A DNA stretch of 64,000 nt from NCBI GenBank assembly GCA_903892415.1, contig CAITIQ010000234.1, positions 1 to 64,000 on the forward strand, given 5' to 3'. The position numbers and the translations under genes are program-made. Positions 9,087 to 17,640 of this stretch are shown here, in pieces. The notes under the pieces were generated by a model, which was not told the origin of the DNA, did no database searches, and worked only from the letters and a program-made list of their open reading frames with translations. The stretch's first letter is position 1. Each line of letters starts with the position of its first letter. This DNA comes from an uncultured delta proteobacterium (GTDB taxonomy: Bacteria > Myxococcota_A > Polyangia > Polyangiales > Polyangiaceae).

Positions 9087-9602
9087 CTAGACCGCTGCAG
9101 CCAGCCGTTCTTCCAACGCCGCGATCATCTGCTCGGTTGCCGGCCGATGCGGACAATCGCGGGCGAGCTGAAGTTGCGTCGCGGCTTGTTCGGGGCTGCC
9201 CTCCTCGATATCGATGGCCGCGAGGTGGCAATGAATCACGCTGCGCATGTTGTCGGTGCGCAGCGGCCCTTGGCCCGCCCGGAGGAAGTGCTCTCGCGCA
9301 GCGCGTAGACTGCCCAGCCGTTGGGCCACTGTGCCGGACAAGAATTCGAAGTAGGCCTTGTCTTGCGGGCGCAACAGCGTCGTAAACCGGGTTTGCCCCA
9401 GCAGCCGGACGACGCCGTCTTCATCGCCCTGCAGGTGCGCTTGGAAAGCGGCGTGCACCGTGCCGTAGCGCAGGTAGCCCCACAGCAACAGGATGGGCCC
9501 GGAAAGTACGACCCAGCCGAACCAGCTGCCCGAACGCAGCAGCAACGTCGAAAGGATCAACATCAAGACAGTCATCAACAGCCGCGAGGGAAGGCCGAAC
9601 AC
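9087..9602 (-). CDS. Membrane-anchored TPR-like protein
   Basis: 171 aa. Two hydrophobic helices at residues 8-45 are followed by a helical soluble domain with TPR-like spacing (LGSLRAAREHFLRAG; GSPEQAATQLQLARDC). It lies 5 bp upstream of the WD40 lipoprotein, so both may work at the envelope. The start is a GTG at 9602; an internal ATG nine codons later is possible. No specific family is assigned. Confidence 0.6.
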   Translation of the reverse strand: MFGLPSRLLMTVLMLILSTLLLRSGSWFGWVVLSGPILLLWGYLRYGTVHAAFQAHLQGDEDGVVRLLGQTRFTTLLRPQDKAYFEFLSGTVAQRLGSLRAAREHFLRAGQGPLRTDNMRSVIHCHLAAIDIEEGSPEQAATQLQLARDCPHRPATEQMIAALEERLAAAV

Positions 9603-9689
9603 GCCGCCAGCTTAGCCGGGCCCGTGCTGGACCTCACCTGATAGCTGGGGGTCGCACGGTTCTCCGGGCCCGTGGCCAATCGCTGCTGC

Positions 9690-10094
9690 CTAGCCGACCG
9701 GAGAACAGAGCTCCACCAAGAAGCCGTTCAGATCGCGAACGTAGGAGACGGTCTGCCCCCAGGGCTTGGCCGTTGGCTCGATGACTGCGACGGCACCGTG
9801 GGCAAGGGCGGCCTCGAATGCCGCGCGCACGTTCTCCACCACCAGCGCCACCTCGGCCCCCGCGGCCTTTCGCTCCACGCGGTTCGGCTCGATGGTCCCT
9901 TGCGCAAGCATCTCGCCCTCATCGGCAAAAGCCAGCGCAGTGGCGCCAGTCTCCATTTCTGCATACTGCTCCGATTCGTGGACGAAGCGCCGCGCGAGAC
10001 CAAAGGCACGCTCGTAGAACGCCACGGCGTCGAGCACGTTGGGGACGTACAGAATAAAGTAGCCGAGCTTCGGCTGGGGGCTGCTTTCGGACAT
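9690..10094 (-). CDS. Glyoxalase/bleomycin-resistance (VOC) family protein
   Basis: 134 aa, one vicinal-oxygen-chelate fold made of two beta-alpha-beta-beta-beta halves. The first half has FYERAFGL and a Glu-containing strand; the second ends with the typical YVRDLNGFLVELCSP. These are metal-dependent enzymes or binding proteins; the substrate cannot be deduced. A good ribosome-binding site (AGGAG) precedes ATG 10094. It follows an AraC regulator and a methyltransferase on the same strand, a probable small operon. Confidence 0.85.
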   Translation of the reverse strand: MSESSPQPKLGYFILYVPNVLDAVAFYERAFGLARRFVHESEQYAEMETGATALAFADEGEMLAQGTIEPNRVERKAAGAEVALVVENVRAAFEAALAHGAVAVIEPTAKPWGQTVSYVRDLNGFLVELCSPVG

Positions 10095-10123
10095 GAGCGA
10101 CTCTCCTTTTGTGAGTCCTCTAC

Positions 10124-10897
10124 CTAGCGATTCGGAAGAACTCCGTCTTGAAGAATTCCGACAAGCCGAAGCTGGCCGGGAGTGCTCCCAAGCAGCCTTC
10201 GCAAATCGCGTGTGAGGTGGGGTTGGTCCGAGTACCCGAGGTCAGCGGCGACGGCCGCGAGCGGATGCCCGCTGCCGATGGCGCGCCGTGCTGCCCACGC
10301 CCGCTCGATGCGCAGGTAGGTCTTTGGCGTGAGCCCCAGCCAGCGAAGACAGGCGCGCTGGAGGCGCCGCTCGCAGCGCGAGTATTCGTTGGTCAACTGC
10401 AGGCTACCCTCGCGTTCGCGGGCACGCGCAACGAACTCGGTAACGAGGTCGGGAGGCGGGCACGCATCCAACGCCGTGCCAAGCAAGCGCTCGAGCCGGT
10501 CAACGTCGCGCCCGCCTTCATGCAGATAGCGATCGATGGCGCGCATGGCCTCAGCGCCGCTGTCGACCAAGGCGGCCCCGTACCCAGGACGTAAGCGAAT
10601 GCCCGTAAGGCGCGTCCCTGTTTTCACGTTCGAGCGGTGTGCAGCAGCAACAGGCGTGTAGATCGACGCCTGTGCCACCCCGTGCAATCCGACGCGAACG
10701 ATCAGATCGAAGCAACCGTCGGCGGCAACGGTGGCCCCGTGGCTCGCAAGACTGCCTGCGCTGCCACCGTGTTCCCCCGTTTCGTGCGCGTCAAACGGCG
10801 TATAGACCCAAACCGCAGCCACGGCTTTGTGGCTCCCCGGCCGCTCTGCGTAGCCGAGTCTCTCCGCTTCGTTTGGCTGTGTTCGAGAGCCGTCCAC
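10124..10897 (-). CDS. AraC-family transcriptional regulator
   Basis: 257 aa. The N-terminal half resembles the DUF6597-type sensor domain of AraC regulators (ADGCFDLIVRV, then TGIRLRPGYG). The C-terminal half carries the two helix-turn-helix motifs (LGLTPKTYLRIERAWAARR, then LAAVAADLGYSDQPHLTRD and RRLLGSTPGQLR). The start is GTG 10897, six bases after the upstream methyltransferase gene ends, so both are probably cotranscribed. It may control this small cluster, though no binding site was identified. Confidence 0.85.
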   Translation of the reverse strand: MDGSRTQPNEAERLGYAERPGSHKAVAAVWVYTPFDAHETGEHGGSAGSLASHGATVAADGCFDLIVRVGLHGVAQASIYTPVAAAHRSNVKTGTRLTGIRLRPGYGAALVDSGAEAMRAIDRYLHEGGRDVDRLERLLGTALDACPPPDLVTEFVARAREREGSLQLTNEYSRCERRLQRACLRWLGLTPKTYLRIERAWAARRAIGSGHPLAAVAADLGYSDQPHLTRDLRRLLGSTPGQLRLVGILQDGVLPNR

Positions 10898-10903
10898 GTC
10901 GGA

Positions 10904-11509
10904 CTAACTCGGCTTGGTCGCGGTGACGAGGAACACCGGGTACTTGCTGTTCTCCTTGTGCACCACCACCGCCGTGGCGAATTCAACCTCGACGAAGCCC
11001 GCGTCGCTCAGCAGTTGGCCAAGGTGCGCTCGATCGAAGCCTTGATGGAAGACGCCCTCGGTGTTCGGCGGGTGAAAGGTGCCGTCTTCGCTATCGAGGT
11101 CGGCTAGGGCGATGCGCCCACCCGGTACGAGATGGTCGAAGAGGGTGAAAGCGAGGGCCCGCGTGTCTTCGACGTGGTGCATCGCCATCGCGCTCACCAC
11201 GAGGTCTGCCCGTTCAGTCAGCGGACGATCCAGGATGTCCTGACAGAACGCGGTGACCTTGCCGGCGAGCTCCGGCTTGCTCACAAGCTTTTCGAGCATC
11301 GCCGCTGAGATATCCACAGCGAGCAGCTTGCCGACGAACGGCGCGACCTTCGAGATCAAGAGGCCCGTGCCGGCGCCGAAGTCCAGCACTCGCAGTACGG
11401 AGGTGAGCTTCACCCGCGCCTTGATAGCGCCGAATACGCCCTCGGAGATTTGCAGCGGGAATGGCCGCGAGTCCCAGTCGCTGGCTTTGTCGTGGAAGAG
11501 GTCGTTCAT
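10904..11509 (-). CDS. Class I SAM-dependent methyltransferase
   Basis: 201 aa. SAM-binding motif I is VLDFGAGTGLL; the acidic residue of motif II is in LLAVDIS; post-motif SAMAMHHVEDTRA and the GGRIALADLD strand are typical of UbiE/Methyltransf_11 proteins. The substrate is unknown. ATG 11509 is preferred over the longer start at 11542 because family similarity begins at NDLFHDKASDWD. It is first in a probable three-gene group with an AraC regulator and a VOC protein. Confidence 0.85.
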   Translation of the reverse strand: MNDLFHDKASDWDSRPFPLQISEGVFGAIKARVKLTSVLRVLDFGAGTGLLISKVAPFVGKLLAVDISAAMLEKLVSKPELAGKVTAFCQDILDRPLTERADLVVSAMAMHHVEDTRALAFTLFDHLVPGGRIALADLDSEDGTFHPPNTEGVFHQGFDRAHLGQLLSDAGFVEVEFATAVVVHKENSKYPVFLVTATKPS

Positions 11510-11580
11510 GGCGAAGGTGTAGCGCAGCTCCCGTTTCTGCAATGTTTCAGTGGGCTGTTGCTAAGTGTTTCAGAGGACGC

Positions 11581-12852
11581 TCAAGGCTTGGCGCCACGTT
11601 TGCGCTCGATCAGGACGGGCGGCAGCTCGAGCGGCAGCGTCTCGGGACCTGCGAGGCCTAGCGACGCGGCCATGGCTGGGGGCACCAGGAAGAAGCGCAA
11701 GCTCAATTCCACGCGCTCTGTGTTGGCCGGGACTTGCCACGTCAGTTCGCGTCTCTCCTTGGGGCGCAGCCTAGTGTCGCGGACCTTCTTGGTGGCAAAT
11801 GGCGCCAACGCAGGTTTGCCGTCTTCACCAGCGAAGCCTTGATTGAGCACTGCCTCGGGGTGCTGTTTCAGCGGCTCGGTGCTTATGTTGCGGGCTAGTT
11901 CACTCCCACCTGCGTCGAGCGCACGCGCCACCAGCATCGCCGTTCGTCCGGGGAAGCCAGTCGGGAAGTCGTGCGAACTCCGGTTCTCGAGCGTCGCGAC
12001 CAGCTGATCTCCCTCCAGCGTTCCTCCAAGGCCCACTGCTCCAGCCAGCGCTCCTGGCTCCCCGCGCCGCCGAGCGAGGTGCGGGCCAAGGAACTGGTGA
12101 CTGCGATGCCGAGTGCGTTTCGAGACCGACCCCGATGGCCCGTCGAGTTCGGGCATGTGACAGCTCGTACAAGACTCCGCTTCGGGAGACTCGGCGTGTT
12201 CGATCCCGGTCGCACAGGTAACGACGCCTGCCGCGTTCTTCTCCTCGGCATGGCAGGCTAAACATAGCGTTTTGCCATCGAGTATGGCTGGCAATGCCGG
12301 GCCACTGCCGTGGACGGGCGAGGCCTTCTGCGCTAGCTCATGCGGACCACGGAAGCTGCCATGCGGCCCAGGCCTCAGCGCGTGAACCCCCTTCCTGCCT
12401 TCGCCCAACTCGATGCCCTCGAGCTGGTGACAGGTCGCGCAGCTGACCCCTTGCTTTGCTGCCGCCGACTCGGGGTCATCCAGGTCCAGCGGGTTGTGAC
12501 AAGCCCCGCACTGGCCGGGGATGTGAGCACCTTGTTTCTCGATGCGGAGCTTTCGAAGCGTCGCGTAGACGTCGTCTGAATCGTGGTGGGCTCGGGCGTG
12601 TTGGCTGTCTCGCCATTCCGAAACCACCGCCGCGTGACAAGCCTCGCAGCTGGCAGGATCGCGCGGATCGATGAGCACCGGGGACGTCTCGCCGCTCTCA
12701 CGGGCGCTTGCGGCAGAGGAGGCCTCGAAGCTCTTTTCGCTGCATGAAGCTCCGCTGAGCGCGAGCACCGCGTTCATCCCAAGGGCGCCGAGGCGGAAGA
12801 GGCCGCCGCGTGTTGCTCTGAGTCTAAGGTGTTGTTGCGAGGTGATGGGCAT
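11581..12852 (-). CDS. Pentaheme cytochrome c family lipoprotein
   Basis: 423 aa with five CxxCH haem-attachment motifs at residues 69-73 (CEACH), 115-119 (CGACH), 138-142 (CATCH), 197-201 (CLACH) and 228-232 (CTSCH), in the cytochrome c-554-like arrangement. A signal peptide with a lipobox-like ASC (Cys37) suggests a lipid-anchored periplasmic electron carrier. The haem-free C-terminal 170 residues form a beta domain with SSHDFPTGFPGR. A paralogue with the same five-motif order is encoded at 36067-37197. No redox partner gene lies next to this copy. Confidence 0.85.
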   Translation of the reverse strand: MPITSQQHLRLRATRGGLFRLGALGMNAVLALSGASCSEKSFEASSAASARESGETSPVLIDPRDPASCEACHAAVVSEWRDSQHARAHHDSDDVYATLRKLRIEKQGAHIPGQCGACHNPLDLDDPESAAAKQGVSCATCHQLEGIELGEGRKGVHALRPGPHGSFRGPHELAQKASPVHGSGPALPAILDGKTLCLACHAEEKNAAGVVTCATGIEHAESPEAESCTSCHMPELDGPSGSVSKRTRHRSHQFLGPHLARRRGEPGALAGAVGLGGTLEGDQLVATLENRSSHDFPTGFPGRTAMLVARALDAGGSELARNISTEPLKQHPEAVLNQGFAGEDGKPALAPFATKKVRDTRLRPKERRELTWQVPANTERVELSLRFFLVPPAMAASLGLAGPETLPLELPPVLIERKRGAKP

Positions 12853-13070
12853 TGGGAGGTCCTAAGTCGGCTCAGCGAAGTAGGTTACGCAAGAGGCGGG
12901 CCGCCGGCAGAGGTCCGTGGGCTTTCTCGTCCTCACACCTTGCGTCAGCTCGCTCGTCGCTCCCGCTCGTCAATCACGCCGCGGGGGCTTGTGGCGACGT
13001 CCGCTAGCATACGTCCGAGCAGCTCGGACCAGGTTGCTTGTGCCGTTGGCTCGTCGCGCGCGCAGTCGGC

Positions 13071-13099
13071 TTGAAGCTAACGAGCTAGTAGTCTATATC
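13071..13099 (+). promoter_or_regulatory. Probable sigma70-type promoter of arsR
   Basis: A -35 element TTGAAG at 13071-13076 is followed by exactly 17 bp and a -10 element TATATC at 13094-13099. Transcription would start about 13105-13107, only a few bases before the arsR ATG at 13111, and no Shine-Dalgarno sequence is present, so the arsR message may be leaderless. The -10 box overlaps the candidate operator dyad. Confidence 0.55.
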
Positions 13100-13112
13100 G
13101 TTAAATTACGAT
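13097..13112. promoter_or_regulatory. Candidate ArsR operator 1
   Basis: Inverted repeat ATCGT-N6-ACGAT overlapping the end of the -10 box and the arsR start codon. Repressor bound here would block RNA polymerase. The same arms with the same 6-bp spacer occur again at 13477-13492, between arsR and acr3, which makes chance unlikely. Confidence 0.6.
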
Positions 13113-13452
13113 GAGTGATGCCGCAGGCTCTGGTTGCTGTCCCCCTTCGAGTAACCAGGTTGATCTACGGCCGGTTGAAGGGGATGAGGCAGACGAGGAG
13201 CTGGCCACGCTGGCGAAGGCGCTGGGGCACCCGGCCAGGGTGAAGATCGTTCGCATCCTGATTCAAAAAAATGCCTGCATATGCGGGGATATCGTGGAGG
13301 AGCTGCCGCTCGCGCAATCCACCGTCTCGCAGCACCTCAAGGTGCTCAAAGAGGCTGGGCTCGTGCGTGGGGAGGTGGACGGTCCGCGCGTCTGCTACTG
13401 CATCGAGCCGCGGTCGCTGCGGCGGCTACGGGCCTTGGTCGGTGCTCTATGA
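13111..13452 (+). CDS. arsR: ArsR-family arsenic-responsive repressor
   Basis: 113-aa winged-helix repressor. The core reads [17 protein letters not shown], then the metal-site helix with a Cys pair (NACICGD), then the recognition helix [17 protein letters not shown] and the wing. In this family As(III) bound by Cys residues releases the protein from DNA. Extra Cys pairs lie at the N-terminus (GCCPP) and near the C-terminus (VCYC). It is first in an operon with acr3, arsM and a sigma factor. Autoregulation is supported by a dyad overlapping its own promoter and start. Confidence 0.92.
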   Translation: MSDAAGSGCCPPSSNQVDLRPVEGDEADEELATLAKALGHPARVKIVRILIQKNACICGDIVEELPLAQSTVSQHLKVLKEAGLVRGEVDGPRVCYCIEPRSLRRLRALVGAL

Positions 13453-13476
13453 AGGCTCTTGGAATTGTTCTCTTTA

Positions 13477-13492
13477 ATCGTGAGGTGACGAT
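13477..13492. promoter_or_regulatory. Candidate ArsR operator 2
   Basis: Second ATCGT-N6-ACGAT dyad, in the 85-bp gap between arsR and acr3, with arms and spacing identical to the dyad at arsR. It could make acr3 expression separately repressible; I found no strong promoter around it. Confidence 0.55.
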
Positions 13493-13537
13493 ATTCGAGC
13501 GCGGCGGAGGCGAGCAGTCCCCGCGCGCGGACTTGCG

Positions 13538-14620
13538 ATGAACGCCAAGCCCACGGCCGGCCTGCTCGGCAAGCTCTCCTTCCTCGACCGCTATTTGACG
13601 TTGTGGATCTTTCTGGCCATGGGGCTTGGCGTAGCGCTCGGCTTCCTCGTGCCGAGCTTCACGACCACGCTCAGCCGTATGAGCATCGGTTCCACGTCCG
13701 TACCCATCGCGGTCGGCTTGGTGCTGATGATGTACCCACCGCTGGCCAAGGTTCGCTACGAGGAGCTGGGCAAGGTCTTTCGCAACAAGCGGGTGCTGGC
13801 GCTGTCCTTGGTGCAGAACTGGGTGGTGGGTCCACTTTTGATGTTCGGGCTCGCGGTCCTCTTCCTGCGGGACAAGCCGGAGTACATGCTTGGGCTCATT
13901 CTGATTGGCCTCGCCCGCTGCATCGCCATGGTGATCGTTTGGAATGAGCTAGCCAAAGGGGACACGGAGTACTGCGCGGGGCTCGTCGCCTTTAACTCAA
14001 TCTTCCAGGTCCTCTTCTTCTCGGTCTATGCGTATTTCTTCGCCACGCTGTTGCCAACCTGGCTCGGCCTTGATGGCGCGGTGGTTCAGATCGGCATCGC
14101 TGACATCGCCAAGAGCGTAGCCATCTATCTCGGGCTGCCGTTTGGCGCAGGGTTCTTGACGCGCCGTGTGTTGGTGCAAGTCAAAGGGCGAGCTTGGTAC
14201 GAACAAACGTTTGTCCCGCGCATCAGCCCGATCACGCTGGTTGCGCTGCTGTTCACCATCGTGGTGATGTTCTCGCTCAAGGGCGAGGCGATCGTGGAGC
14301 TACCGCTCGACGTGCTTCGCATCGCGGCTCCGCTGCTCGTGTACTTCGTCGTGATGTTCGGGGTCTCCTTCCTGATGAGCAAACGAGTGGGAGCGGACTA
14401 CAAGCAAACGGTCACACTCTCGTTTACCGCTGCCTCCAACAACTTCGAGTTGGCCATCGCGGTCGCCATCGCGAGCTTTGGTATTCATAGCGGTGCCGCG
14501 TTCGCTGCCGTGATCGGTCCGCTGGTTGAGGTGCCGGTGCTGATCGGTTTGGTGCATGTCGCGCTGTGGGCTCAGCGGCGCTTCTTTCAAACCAGCCCCG
14601 AGGCCCTTGCAGGCGAATGA
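13538..14620 (+). CDS. acr3: Arsenite efflux permease, ACR3 family
   Basis: 360 aa, ten predicted transmembrane helices, the usual ACR3 (arsB-2) length. It exports As(III) as arsenite across the inner membrane using the proton motive force. Family signatures are present: the conserved Cys in helix 4 ([13 protein letters not shown]), the [13 protein letters not shown] stretch and the Glu-containing [15 protein letters not shown] helix. It lies between arsR and arsM in the same orientation, so export and methylation of arsenic are coordinated. Confidence 0.95.
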   Translation: MNAKPTAGLLGKLSFLDRYLTLWIFLAMGLGVALGFLVPSFTTTLSRMSIGSTSVPIAVGLVLMMYPPLAKVRYEELGKVFRNKRVLALSLVQNWVVGPLLMFGLAVLFLRDKPEYMLGLILIGLARCIAMVIVWNELAKGDTEYCAGLVAFNSIFQVLFFSVYAYFFATLLPTWLGLDGAVVQIGIADIAKSVAIYLGLPFGAGFLTRRVLVQVKGRAWYEQTFVPRISPITLVALLFTIVVMFSLKGEAIVELPLDVLRIAAPLLVYFVVMFGVSFLMSKRVGADYKQTVTLSFTAASNNFELAIAVAIASFGIHSGAAFAAVIGPLVEVPVLIGLVHVALWAQRRFFQTSPEALAGE

Positions 14621-14677
14621 CTCGTGCAGAATCTCGTTGAGCTGCGTCCTTTGTTCGAGAAGCCCGTCTTCATCAGT

Positions 14678-14683
14678 GGAGGT
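14678..14683 (+). promoter_or_regulatory. Ribosome-binding site fixing the arsM start
   Basis: GGAGGT seven bases before ATG 14691. It identifies that ATG as the start rather than the open frame that extends back into acr3. Confidence 0.8.
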
Positions 14684-14690
14684 AACGAAG

Positions 14691-15521
14691 ATGAATGAGC
14701 AGACGAAAGATGAAGTACGCGCAGCAGTTCGTGAGCAATACGCCAAGGTCGCGCGAACGAGCGGCGCCGAGGCTTGTGCGCCGGGGTGCTGCGGCCCCGG
14801 TGCGAGCGCAAGTCTGGCGCTCGGCTACTCACAAGAGGAGCTCGCCGCCGTCCCCGAAGGGGCGAACCTCGGACTTGGTTGTGGCAACCCGCAGGCGATC
14901 GCCAGCCTAAAGTCCGGCGAGACCGTGCTCGACCTCGGCGCGGGCGGCGGCTTCGACTGCTTCCTCGCGGCGAAGCGAGTGGGGCCCAGCGGTCGGGTCA
15001 TCGGCGTCGATATGACGCCGGACATGGTCTCCAAAGCACGGGCCAACGCCCGCAAGCTCGAGGCCAACAACGTCGACTTTCGCCTCGGGGAGATCGAGCA
15101 CCTGCCTGTGCCCGACGGCACCGTGGACGTCATCCTCTCCAATTGCGTCATTAACCTCAGTCCAGACAAGCGCGCGGTGTTCGAGAGTGCGTTCCGTGTG
15201 CTCAAGCCGGGAGGTCGCTTGGCCATCTCCGACGTGGTGATGACGAAGGCGCTCCCCGAGGCGCTCGCCAATGACGTTGCCGCGCTCACTGGTTGTGTTG
15301 CGGGGGCGGCCAGCGTCGAGCTTTTGCATAGCCTGCTGGTTGCGGCCGGCTTCGAACAGGTGCGCGTGGAGGTGAATCGCGCTAGCCGCGACTTCATCCG
15401 TGATTGGATGCCGGGCTCCGGGATCGAAGAGCACGTTGCTTCGGCGACGATCGAGGCGGTCAAGCCTGGTGGCAAGACCTGCTGCGGCCCCGCCTGCTGC
15501 GCGCCGGAGACCTCGGCGTGA
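14691..15521 (+). CDS. arsM: Arsenite S-adenosylmethionine methyltransferase
   Basis: 276 aa. It methylates As(III) with SAM to methylarsenicals. SAM motif I is [16 protein letters not shown]. The Cys residues expected to bind arsenic are present: the CAPGCCGPG segment near residue 30, [17 protein letters not shown] and LTGCVAGA. The C-terminus carries two further Cys pairs (TCCGPACC), as in many bacterial ArsM proteins. Its stop overlaps the start of the sigma-factor gene by 4 bp, indicating translational coupling. Confidence 0.95.
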   Translation: MNEQTKDEVRAAVREQYAKVARTSGAEACAPGCCGPGASASLALGYSQEELAAVPEGANLGLGCGNPQAIASLKSGETVLDLGAGGGFDCFLAAKRVGPSGRVIGVDMTPDMVSKARANARKLEANNVDFRLGEIEHLPVPDGTVDVILSNCVINLSPDKRAVFESAFRVLKPGGRLAISDVVMTKALPEALANDVAALTGCVAGAASVELLHSLLVAAGFEQVRVEVNRASRDFIRDWMPGSGIEEHVASATIEAVKPGGKTCCGPACCAPETSA

Positions 15522-16120
15522 TCGAGCCGGCTGCGCGCGGGACTTGGCGGGATTTGGCCGTCAAACTTCGCCCATTCATTGCGCGCCGCGTCCGCGCCGC
15601 ATCCGACGTCGATGATGTCCTTCAGGACGTCTTCTTGCGGATGCAGCGCGGCCTGGCCGGCCTGCGAGAGGATGAGCGCTTTGGCGCTTGGGTCTACCAG
15701 GTTGCTCGCAGCGCGATAGCCGACCACCAGCGCGCAGCGGAGCGTCATCCGTTGGCCGACGGTGAACCGTTGGAAGAGATGCCAGCTCAGCCCGAGGATG
15801 ATGAGGGCACTGTCGAACTCGAGCTTGCGAGCTATATCGCCCCGTTCGTCGCCATGTTGGCTTCGCCCTATCGAGAGGCCCTCACGCTGACCGAACTTCA
15901 GGGACTTACGCAGAAGGACGCAGCGCTAATGCTCGGGATCTCGCTTTCAGGCATGAAATCGCGCGTGCAGCGTGGTCGGCTGCAGCTGCGCAAAGCGCTC
16001 GAGGATTGCTGCCACATCGCGCTCGACGCCCGCGGTCGGGTGGTTGCTTGCGAGCCGCGCGCCGACGGTAAGCTGCCAGACGGTTGCTGCGCTGGAAGCA
16101 TCACGTCGGCTGGGCACTAA
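15518..16120 (+). CDS. ECF sigma factor, SigZ-like, with Cys-rich tail
   Basis: 200 aa. Region 2 ([16 protein letters not shown], then [18 protein letters not shown]) and region 4 ([31 protein letters not shown]) are clear. Beyond region 4 is a tail of about 40 residues with CC, C and CC ([18 protein letters not shown]), the pattern of SigZ-type proteins. GTG 15518 overlaps the arsM stop as GTGA, so the two are translated together. No anti-sigma gene is adjacent; I infer that the Cys tail may sense As(III) or redox state directly. Confidence 0.85.
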   Translation: MIEPAARGTWRDLAVKLRPFIARRVRAASDVDDVLQDVFLRMQRGLAGLREDERFGAWVYQVARSAIADHQRAAERHPLADGEPLEEMPAQPEDDEGTVELELASYIAPFVAMLASPYREALTLTELQGLTQKDAALMLGISLSGMKSRVQRGRLQLRKALEDCCHIALDARGRVVACEPRADGKLPDGCCAGSITSAGH

Positions 16121-16259
16121 CCTGAGCCCACTGCAACCGGCCATCGACAAATCGCCCTTGTGAGATCGACCACGGCTCCCTCCGTGCACTGTCCAATTTG
16201 GGGGCGGCACTAGTAAGCTGCAATCTGCGATGCAGGCTTACTTCATGCTGTGCAGATTC

Positions 16260-16451
16260 ATGCAACCCCGACGATGGCTTCTGCTCCTCGTCCTCGGCAG
16301 TACCGGCTGCGCGTCGACGCTGGAGGCCAACGGAGAAGGCGCCTCAGGCCCCGGCCGCGCCGTGTTCATCATGAAACAATGGAATGGCACGCGAATCCTG
16401 ATCTGCGAAGGAGGGCCGACCGATGCGGTCTGTTACGAGAAGCCGAACTGA
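16260..16451 (+). CDS. Small lipoprotein
   Basis: 63 aa from ATG 16260; an in-frame ATG at 16230 would add ten residues before the signal peptide. The signal peptide ends in a lipobox (GSTGC). The mature peptide has two more Cys residues (LICEGG and AVCYEK), perhaps a disulphide. No homologous family is recognised. Its end overlaps the next lipoprotein gene by 29 bp. Confidence 0.5.
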   Translation: MQPRRWLLLLVLGSTGCASTLEANGEGASGPGRAVFIMKQWNGTRILICEGGPTDAVCYEKPN

Positions 16452-16821
16452 GCCGCGGTTGCGCTTGGGCTTGCTAGCAGCAGCGGTAACGCTGTTGCTC
16501 GGTTGTACCCACGTAAAGTTCTCTCAACAGAACCCGCAAACAGGCGAAGTCTGGACGGTTCACGAGCACACCTTTGGCAGCGATACGGTTTCGTATTGCC
16601 CGTCTCCGGCTACGGGCGGCAGCTGTCGAAGGGCGCGCATGTTGGACAACCCTCCAGCCGTCTCACCTGCAGCATGGGGCAATCCAGCTCCGGCTCCCTT
16701 CCCCGGCAATCCTCAACAGCCGCCTCCAGGGCAGCCACCTTTTGGGCTGCCCCTTCCGCCCGAGTGGAACCTCCCACCGACGAGCTTTCCGTTTCCCCAG
16801 GTCTTTCCGCCCCCGCAGTAG
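16423..16821 (+). CDS. Pro-rich lipoprotein
   Basis: 132 aa. N-terminal Arg residues, a hydrophobic core and lipobox LLGC at about residue 28 mark a lipoprotein. The C-terminal 60 residues are Pro-rich (PQQPPPGQPPFG, PFPQVFPPPQ), probably an extended tether. The gene starts inside the preceding lipoprotein gene in another frame, so the pair is likely translated together. Confidence 0.55.
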   Translation: MRSVTRSRTEPRLRLGLLAAAVTLLLGCTHVKFSQQNPQTGEVWTVHEHTFGSDTVSYCPSPATGGSCRRARMLDNPPAVSPAAWGNPAPAPFPGNPQQPPPGQPPFGLPLPPEWNLPPTSFPFPQVFPPPQ

Positions 16822-16924
16822 CGGACGGTCAATGCTTCGATAAAAGCGAAGCCTCGCTACAAGATTTCGTCGTGCGCAATTGGGGCACACCGTAAGGCCT
16901 CGCTTCGCTTAGCGTTCTTGACCC

Positions 16925-17611
16925 ATGTTGAGAGCGCTGGCCGTTGGGGTGATCGTCGCGTGTACCTGCTTGTTTTCGTGCAGCGCCTACGCCCGGCAAT
17001 GGCAGGAGGAATGGCCCGTAGACATGCCGCGGCCTGTGGCTGAGCCTTCGGAGCCCCAGGGCCTGCTGGTCGGGCTTGAAGCGCTGACCAAGGTCCTCGG
17101 GTTCGACAGCCTCGAGCTCTCTTCGGACGAGGCTGCGGCGAACCAGTCGGGGGCGCTCGTTGGGCTCGCCGCCCTAATACGCCTTGGGTACGTGGTTCGG
17201 CCTTGGCGGCTCTTCTGGCGAGCGGGCGCTGGCAAGTTCTTGAGCGATCCCAGCCTCTCGACGGTGACTTCAGAGGAGAGAGCCGTACGAGGGGAGGGCG
17301 GACTGCTGCTCCACGTGAGTGGGGGCGCCGGATGGACCATGCCGGCAGGGCCGGTGGAGTTGGTGATGGAGCACGAACTCGGCTTCTCCAGCGCCAGCGT
17401 CGATCGCCCGGGTGATCAGCCAAACCTTACAACCTTCTTGTTCGAGCCAACGGTGCGCTTTGGGCTGCGCAAGTGCTCTCGACACGGCGCATGTATCGAG
17501 AGCACGTTGGGCGCGGCGCCCGCTTACAGTTCCACGGGCGACGTCGGCTTCTCGGGGACGCTGGTGCTTTCGGCCAACATGGACTTCAGCCTCCAGCAAG
17601 TTGGACGCTAA
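16925..17611 (+). CDS. Exported protein, possible outer-membrane beta barrel
   Basis: 228 aa with a signal peptide cleaved near SAYA-RQ (residues 20-24). The mature part has amphipathic alternation, Gly-rich turns and aromatic residues (for example ELGFSSAS and GTLVLSANMDFSLQQVGR at the C-terminus), as in small outer-membrane barrels, although the C-terminal residue is not aromatic. No family recognised. Confidence 0.5.
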   Translation: MLRALAVGVIVACTCLFSCSAYARQWQEEWPVDMPRPVAEPSEPQGLLVGLEALTKVLGFDSLELSSDEAAANQSGALVGLAALIRLGYVVRPWRLFWRAGAGKFLSDPSLSTVTSEERAVRGEGGLLLHVSGGAGWTMPAGPVELVMEHELGFSSASVDRPGDQPNLTTFLFEPTVRFGLRKCSRHGACIESTLGAAPAYSSTGDVGFSGTLVLSANMDFSLQQVGR

Positions 17612-17640
17612 GTCGGCTTTGCATGAGCGCCACGCAGAAG

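Noticed and set aside
13453..13537. Separate strong promoter for acr3
   Set aside because: Possible -35 (TTGTTC, 13465) and -10 (GATATT, 13490) elements have a 19-bp spacer; too weak to annotate.
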